This document shows, one piece after another, positions 59,005 through 64,000 of a stretch of DNA of 64,000 bases; positions within the stretch are counted from its first letter, which is position 1, and each line of letters begins with the position of its first letter. This DNA comes from Prochlorococcus sp. scB241_528O2 (GTDB lineage Bacteria; Cyanobacteriota; Cyanobacteriia; PCC-6307; Cyanobiaceae), in NCBI GenBank assembly GCA_000634115.1, contig JFLJ01000130.1:25702-89701 (forward strand), written 5' to 3'. The notes below the pieces were generated by a model, which was given only the letters and a program-made list of their open reading frames with translations, was not told the origin of the DNA and made no database searches. Both the position numbers and the translations under genes were made by a program.

Positions 59005-59583
59005 ATGAGTATAAAAGCAATCGAGTGTCCTGATGGAGTATGTCACAGCCATCATGGTGGTCATGCTGTTCCAAGGCAAGCTATGCAGAAAAATCTAGAA
59101 AAGCATGGTAAAGACTGGTGCGAGAAATTAGCAGAGAGAATTTATGAAATGTCAGTTGATACTTATTCACAGACAGTCATGCCCAGTCTCCACTCGGCAG
59201 GTTGGCAAAGAAGACATTTAGATTGGGAATTTAAGCTTGCAGAAAATGATTCTGAACCTGATGAAGCTCTTGTTGAAGGAATTATCAATGCAACAGAAAG
59301 CTTTCTAAGGAGTAGTGAGGTGCATCGATTATTTATTCAGGAATTAGTCCAAGGAACATTTGAGGAAGCAAATGACAAAAAAATAATTTCTAAGGCAATA
59401 AAATCTATTATTGAAGAAGAAATTGTTAGTTCACTTAGAGAAAGAAAAGAAACTCTTCTAAAGAAAATTTCCGCAAAATTAATATCAGAAGAAAAAGTTA
59501 GTAAGGAACTTGCAATAAATTCAGCTAAAGAGGGTTTTGAGGAAGTTGAAAGGCTACTTGCAAATCATAGCGAGGCAGTTTAA
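59005..59583 (+). CDS. conserved hypothetical with Cys/His-rich N-terminus
   Basis: MSIKAIECPDGVCHSHHGGHAVPR. Confidence 0.75.
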   Translation: MSIKAIECPDGVCHSHHGGHAVPRQAMQKNLEKHGKDWCEKLAERIYEMSVDTYSQTVMPSLHSAGWQRRHLDWEFKLAENDSEPDEALVEGIINATESFLRSSEVHRLFIQELVQGTFEEANDKKIISKAIKSIIEEEIVSSLRERKETLLKKISAKLISEEKVSKELAINSAKEGFEEVERLLANHSEAV

Positions 59584-59748
59584 CCCTATTTCTTTATATT
59601 TTCTTTATATTTTGGTTGTAATTAGTTCTAAAATCGGCTCAAATATAAACTAAAGATTAAATTATTGTTTGAAAGTACAAAGTTGTAACTTATTAGACAT
59701 TACATCTATTCTCTGATGTGTTTATCTATATACAACTTTTAAGTTTCA

Positions 59749-59973
59749 ATGGACAATTTCATTAGAAAAAGAATTGATATTGCGACCTGTTGGGCTACCA
59801 ACAGAATATCAGTTATGGATACTCTAGAAAGATATGAAGACAGCTATGCAATAGCAGAAGAATTTAGAGAATGGATATTGCATATTGGACAAAAGAACGA
59901 AAATTTAAGAGATTCAGTTTTAAATTTTCCAAAGGAATTAAAAGAATTATTAGACCAAAAAGTCAACGATTAA
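59749..59973 (+). CDS. conserved hypothetical, 74 aa
   Basis: ORF track. Confidence 0.65.
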   Translation: MDNFIRKRIDIATCWATNRISVMDTLERYEDSYAIAEEFREWILHIGQKNENLRDSVLNFPKELKELLDQKVND

Positions 59974-60052
59974 TTAATAAATTGATTGTTTGAAACCCGA
60001 GCTTCATTAGTTTAGTTTATTTATTATTATTAATAGTGAAATTAGCAAATAA

Positions 60053-61429
60053 ATGGAAAATAAAGAGACAAATTCAAACGTAGAGAATGTAGTAATTATT
60101 GGTTCAGGCCCTGCAGGCTATACAGCGGCAATTTATGCGGCAAGAGCAAATCTTCAACCTTTGCTTATAACAGGATTTAATTCCGGAGGAATTCCAGGTG
60201 GCCAATTAATGACTACAACATTTGTTGAGAACTATCCAGGATTTCCTGATGGAGTACTGGGGCCTGAATTGATGGACCTCATGAAAGCTCAAGCAGAAAG
60301 ATGGGGTACAAATTTATACGAAAGTGATGTTGTTTCAATAAATACTGATTCTCATCCTTTTGAACTAAAAACTTTAGAAGGAACTATAAAAGCTAACTCA
60401 ATTATTATTGCAACTGGAGCAAGTGCAAATAGATTAGGCGTGATAAATGAAGATAAATTCTGGAGTAAAGGGATAAGTGCTTGTGCAATATGTGATGGAG
60501 CGACCCCACAATTCAGAGATGAAGAATTAGCTGTTATAGGAGGAGGAGACTCTGCATGCGAAGAAGCAGCATACCTCACTAAGTATGGCAGCAAAGTGCA
60601 TTTGATTGTTAGATCAGAAAAATTAAGGGCTAGCGCAGCAATGGTTGATAGAGTAAAAGCTAATCCAAAGATAGAAATCCATTGGAACACAAAAGTTGAT
60701 AAAGCTGATGGTTCTGAATGGCTTGAGAGAATAGAAACTATTCACTCTCAAGAAGGTAAAGGTGTAATCAATATAAAGGGTCTTTTTTACGCGATAGGGC
60801 ACACACCAAATACTAAGTTCTTAGGCAACAAAATTGATTTAGATAATAAGGGATATATTGCTTGCAAATCAGGAAGACCAGAAACATCTATTGAAGGTAT
60901 TTTCGCAGCAGGTGACGTTGTTGATTCAGAGTGGAGACAAGGAGTTACCGCTGCAGGAACAGGATGCATGGCAGCATTAGCTACCGAAAGGTGGCTAGCC
61001 GAGAAAAACTTAGCAAAAACTATAGTCAGAGAAACACCCGAACCAGAAAAAAAACTTAATTCATCAGATTTTAATGAAGACGAAGTTAATGAAGATACTT
61101 TCGATTCAAACTCTGAATGGCAAAAAGGCAGTTATGCATTAAGGAAACTTTATCACGAGAGTAAAAAACCTATATTAGTAATTTTTAGTTCCCCAAGCTG
61201 CGGCCCATGTCATGTATTGAAACCTCAGTTAAAAAGGGTAATTAAAGAACTTGATGGTGCAGTGCTGGGAGTTGAAATAGATATTGATAAAGATCAAGAT
61301 ATTGCGAAACAAGCTGGTATTAACGGCACACCAACAGTTCAACTTTTTAAAGAAAAATTATTAAAGAAACAATGGCAAGGTGTTAAACAAAGAAGTGAAT
61401 TTAAAGAAGCGATAAAAAATATTATCTAA
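60053..61429 (+). CDS. trxB: NTRC-type thioredoxin reductase/thioredoxin fusion
   Basis: CAIC redox site and C-terminal Trx with SCGPCHVLKPQ. Confidence 0.95.
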   Translation: MENKETNSNVENVVIIGSGPAGYTAAIYAARANLQPLLITGFNSGGIPGGQLMTTTFVENYPGFPDGVLGPELMDLMKAQAERWGTNLYESDVVSINTDSHPFELKTLEGTIKANSIIIATGASANRLGVINEDKFWSKGISACAICDGATPQFRDEELAVIGGGDSACEEAAYLTKYGSKVHLIVRSEKLRASAAMVDRVKANPKIEIHWNTKVDKADGSEWLERIETIHSQEGKGVINIKGLFYAIGHTPNTKFLGNKIDLDNKGYIACKSGRPETSIEGIFAAGDVVDSEWRQGVTAAGTGCMAALATERWLAEKNLAKTIVRETPEPEKKLNSSDFNEDEVNEDTFDSNSEWQKGSYALRKLYHESKKPILVIFSSPSCGPCHVLKPQLKRVIKELDGAVLGVEIDIDKDQDIAKQAGINGTPTVQLFKEKLLKKQWQGVKQRSEFKEAIKNII

Positions 61430-61438
61430 ACTAATTGT

Positions 61439-61705
61439 TTACTTGTTATTCCTCTTAGGATTATTTTTATTGGTTGTGGGTCTGCCTCCACCAGCATTCC
61501 TCTCACGATAAGTTATCCTCCCTCTAGAAAGATCATAAGGACTTATCTCAACTAAGACTTTGTCTCCAGCTAATAATTTAATTCTAAATTTAGTCAATTT
61601 ACCTGCGGCCCTGCATAAACATTGATGTCCTTCAGGCTGCTCTAAGGTAACCAAATAAAATCCATTTCCTTGCTCTTTTTCTATAACACCTGAAGTTTCA
61701 ATCAT
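61439..61705 (-). CDS. infA: translation initiation factor IF-1-like protein
   Basis: S1-like [32 protein letters not shown]...[26 protein letters not shown]. Confidence 0.85.
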   Translation of the reverse strand: [88 protein letters not shown]

Positions 61706-61798
61706 TAAATAATTATTTTTCTAGGTTTATATTATCAGAAAAAGATTGGCCAAAATTGATTTAAGAAAAATTACCTAAGTAAAAATATAGAATTTAAT

Positions 61799-62011
61799 TT
61801 AAACGGAAAATTTGATTTCATTAATTATTTGAAGTTGACCATAGTAGAAATTAGCCTTAGCAATTTTCTCAGGATCTTCTAATTGATCAAAAAAAACAAA
61901 TCCAAGGCTTTCCCATAATGAAGATCCGCAAACATTATTCAATTCATTTTTTGCTTCTTTTGCAAAATTATCAAGTTTTCGTTCAAGATTTTTAGATTTG
62001 GAAACGGACAT
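61799..62011 (-). CDS. conserved small protein
   Basis: likely start MSVSKSKNLERKL within ORF 61799-62062. Confidence 0.55.
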   Translation of the reverse strand: MSVSKSKNLERKLDNFAKEAKNELNNVCGSSLWESLGFVFFDQLEDPEKIAKANFYYGQLQIINEIKFSV

Positions 62012-62064
62012 AACATTTATGAGAATATAGTACAAAGTTACTATATAATTTCTGAAATGCAATA

Positions 62065-63027
62065 TTAAAAAGGTAATCTCTTTTTTTCTTCAATATTTAG
62101 ATCTGCTTCCATTTCCCTTAATCTTTTAAGAATTTGCTGATAGTACTCTTTAATATAGCTCTCTAAAGATGTCATATCTTCTTTTTTTAGATCCAATATT
62201 TCATAGGTTTTACTCATATCAGCATCTAATGATTCTCCACTACTGGTTACTTCAGCGAAAGCCAATCTTTCAGCAACATTTAAGGAATCTTGAAAAAAAG
62301 AAACTACTTTTTGGGTGACAATTATTAAAAATGGGGAAACTCTAAAAATTTTAGCTTTTTTTTCGCTAAATTTTTCACATAGGGATACAACTTCATTTGA
62401 ATCCCATGCTTTGGGGCCAACTAATGGCAATGATGTTCTATAAGTCTTTGGATTATTTACAGCTGCGACAATAATTTTTGCCATGTCTTGAGTATTCATA
62501 TAAGCAATTTTCGTTGGAGTTCCACTTATCCAAACCGCTTGACTATCTAAGACTGGGATAGCAAATTGACCTATAAGTCCTTGCATAAATGCTGCACATT
62601 TGAAAATTGTATACTCTAGTTCAGACTTCTCAAGAAGTTTTTCTGTACAATATTTAACGTCCATTAATGGAACATTTCTAAATCTTTCTGTTAGGAGTAT
62701 TGAAAGGAATATTACTCTTTTTACATTTAGAGATTCACAAGCATTGAATAAATTAAGTTTCCCATCCCAGTCTATTTCATAAATACTTTTAGGATCATCT
62801 GGTCTACTAGTTGCTGCATCAATTACAACTTCAATATCTTGCAATGCATACTCAATATCGGAAGAATTTAATAAATTACCTTTTGTAAGTTCACAACCCC
62901 ACTCTTGTAAAAAAGAAGCTTTTTTGGGATTCCTGACAAAGCATCTCACTTCATGTCCTTCCTCTATAGATTGCTTTGCTATTTGCCTTCCAAGAGTACC
63001 TGTTGCTCCTACTAAAAGAATCTTCAT
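62065..63027 (-). CDS. ycf39: Ycf39/HCF244-like NAD(P)-binding protein
   Basis: MKILLVGATGTLGRQIAKQSIEEGHEVRCFVRNPKKASFLQEWGCELTKGNL. Confidence 0.92.
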   Translation of the reverse strand: MKILLVGATGTLGRQIAKQSIEEGHEVRCFVRNPKKASFLQEWGCELTKGNLLNSSDIEYALQDIEVVIDAATSRPDDPKSIYEIDWDGKLNLFNACESLNVKRVIFLSILLTERFRNVPLMDVKYCTEKLLEKSELEYTIFKCAAFMQGLIGQFAIPVLDSQAVWISGTPTKIAYMNTQDMAKIIVAAVNNPKTYRTSLPLVGPKAWDSNEVVSLCEKFSEKKAKIFRVSPFLIIVTQKVVSFFQDSLNVAERLAFAEVTSSGESLDADMSKTYEILDLKKEDMTSLESYIKEYYQQILKRLREMEADLNIEEKKRLPF

Positions 63028-63084
63028 ATTTAAGATTTACTTAACCTGTAGACCATAACTCACTTTGTTGTGTATTCGTGAGAA

Positions 63085-63183
63085 TCAATCTCCCTGAAAC
63101 TTCAATAATAATGCACCACCAACCAATCCTATTGGTATCAGTATCCAAAAAACTGCAGCAATACTAAAAATTTCTTTAGCCAT
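63085..63183 (-). CDS. petM: cytochrome b6f subunit PetM
   Basis: [32 protein letters not shown]; missed by ORF track. Confidence 0.92.
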
Positions 63184-63276
63184 AGTAAAATTTATTCATT
63201 AATATAATTTACATTCAATATACATTTATTTGTAAAAAAAATAGATAATGCAAATATCTTGAAAATTTTTGAATAT

Positions 63277-64000
63277 ATGAATTCCAATTTTAATGAAAAA
63301 AATATTAACTATCCTAATTACTGGAATTGGAATGGTTTTAAAATTTGTTGGAGTGTTACAGGCGAAGATAATAAAATTCCAATTATCTTTCTACACGGAT
63401 TTGGTGCTAGTCGAAAACACTGGAGAAACAATTTAGAATATTTCGCAAAAAGAAATTGTGCCTCCTATTCTTTGGATTTAATTGGATTTGGCGATTCAGA
63501 TCAACCTGGGTTAGGAGAAATTGGAAAATTAAACAATGAGATCTGGTGTAAACAAGTTGAAGACTTTATTGAAAAGGTAATAAGACCAAAGAATTCTCGG
63601 AAAGTAATTCTTATTGGCAATTCCCTTGGAGCATTAGTAGCGTTAACTTGCGCTGTTAAATTAGAGGATCAAATCGCGACAGTTATTGCATCGCCTCTAC
63701 CAGATCAATTTCAGAACAATAAAAATAAAATAATAAATAAACCATTATTTAAAAAATTAAAAGATAGATTCATAAAAATATTCTTTTTATTTTTCCCTTT
63801 AGAGATTATTTTGTTTTTAATAACCAAATTAGGTATTATTAGTCTAGGCCTTAATTCTGCATATTTCAAAAAAGATAATATTGACCGCGAACTGATAGAT
63901 TTAGTAACAAAACCAGTTCTAAGGAGAACTTCAGCTAGAGCATTAAGAGCAATGTGTATTGGCATGTCTTCAAGGGATGAAAAATTGAAAGCCCCTTACC
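63277..64000 (+). CDS. alpha/beta hydrolase, partial at window edge
   Basis: IPIIFLHGFGASRKHWRNNLEYF; LIGNSLGALVAL; open to end of window. Confidence 0.88.
   Translation, partial: MNSNFNEKNINYPNYWNWNGFKICWSVTGEDNKIPIIFLHGFGASRKHWRNNLEYFAKRNCASYSLDLIGFGDSDQPGLGEIGKLNNEIWCKQVEDFIEKVIRPKNSRKVILIGNSLGALVALTCAVKLEDQIATVIASPLPDQFQNNKNKIINKPLFKKLKDRFIKIFFLFFPLEIILFLITKLGIISLGLNSAYFKKDNIDRELIDLVTKPVLRRTSARALRAMCIGMSSRDEKLKAPY

Noticed and set aside
60053-61429. TrxR-Trx fusion as a novel architecture
   Set aside because: This is the established NTRC-type fusion known in cyanobacteria and plastids.

Overview
AT-rich cyanobacterial window that reads as high-light-adapted Prochlorococcus (hli genes, NTRC-type TrxR-Trx fusion, split pntA, PetM, many DUF small proteins). 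Roughly 46.5-64 kb is conserved core (ychF, HlyD-type adaptor, polA, cysS, dxr, pntB/pntA, trxB-trx, infA, petM). Roughly 1-46.4 kb is a small-gene-rich genomic island with many pseudogenes. Main signals in the island: (1) at least eight, perhaps eleven, same-strand copies of the 3' half of a tRNA-Pro(UGG) gene, four with a shared downstream tail, which look like attachment-site scars. Two of them bracket a complete succinate dehydrogenase operon including a putative di-heme cytochrome b. (2) A dispersed ~47-nt cassette, consensus GATTGACAGTCGATCTAAAATTAGAGGGATAAAACCCTTTTTTAATG, placed 41-44 nt ahead of the start codons of unrelated small genes. (3) Inverted duplications of tiny genes that keep their 5' leaders. 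(4) An ECF sigma / EF-hand / single-TM protein operon. (5) Tandem-repeat and low-complexity small proteins. No integrase, CRISPR array, rRNA or intact tRNA was found. Everything was read by eye; no database or folding computation was run.
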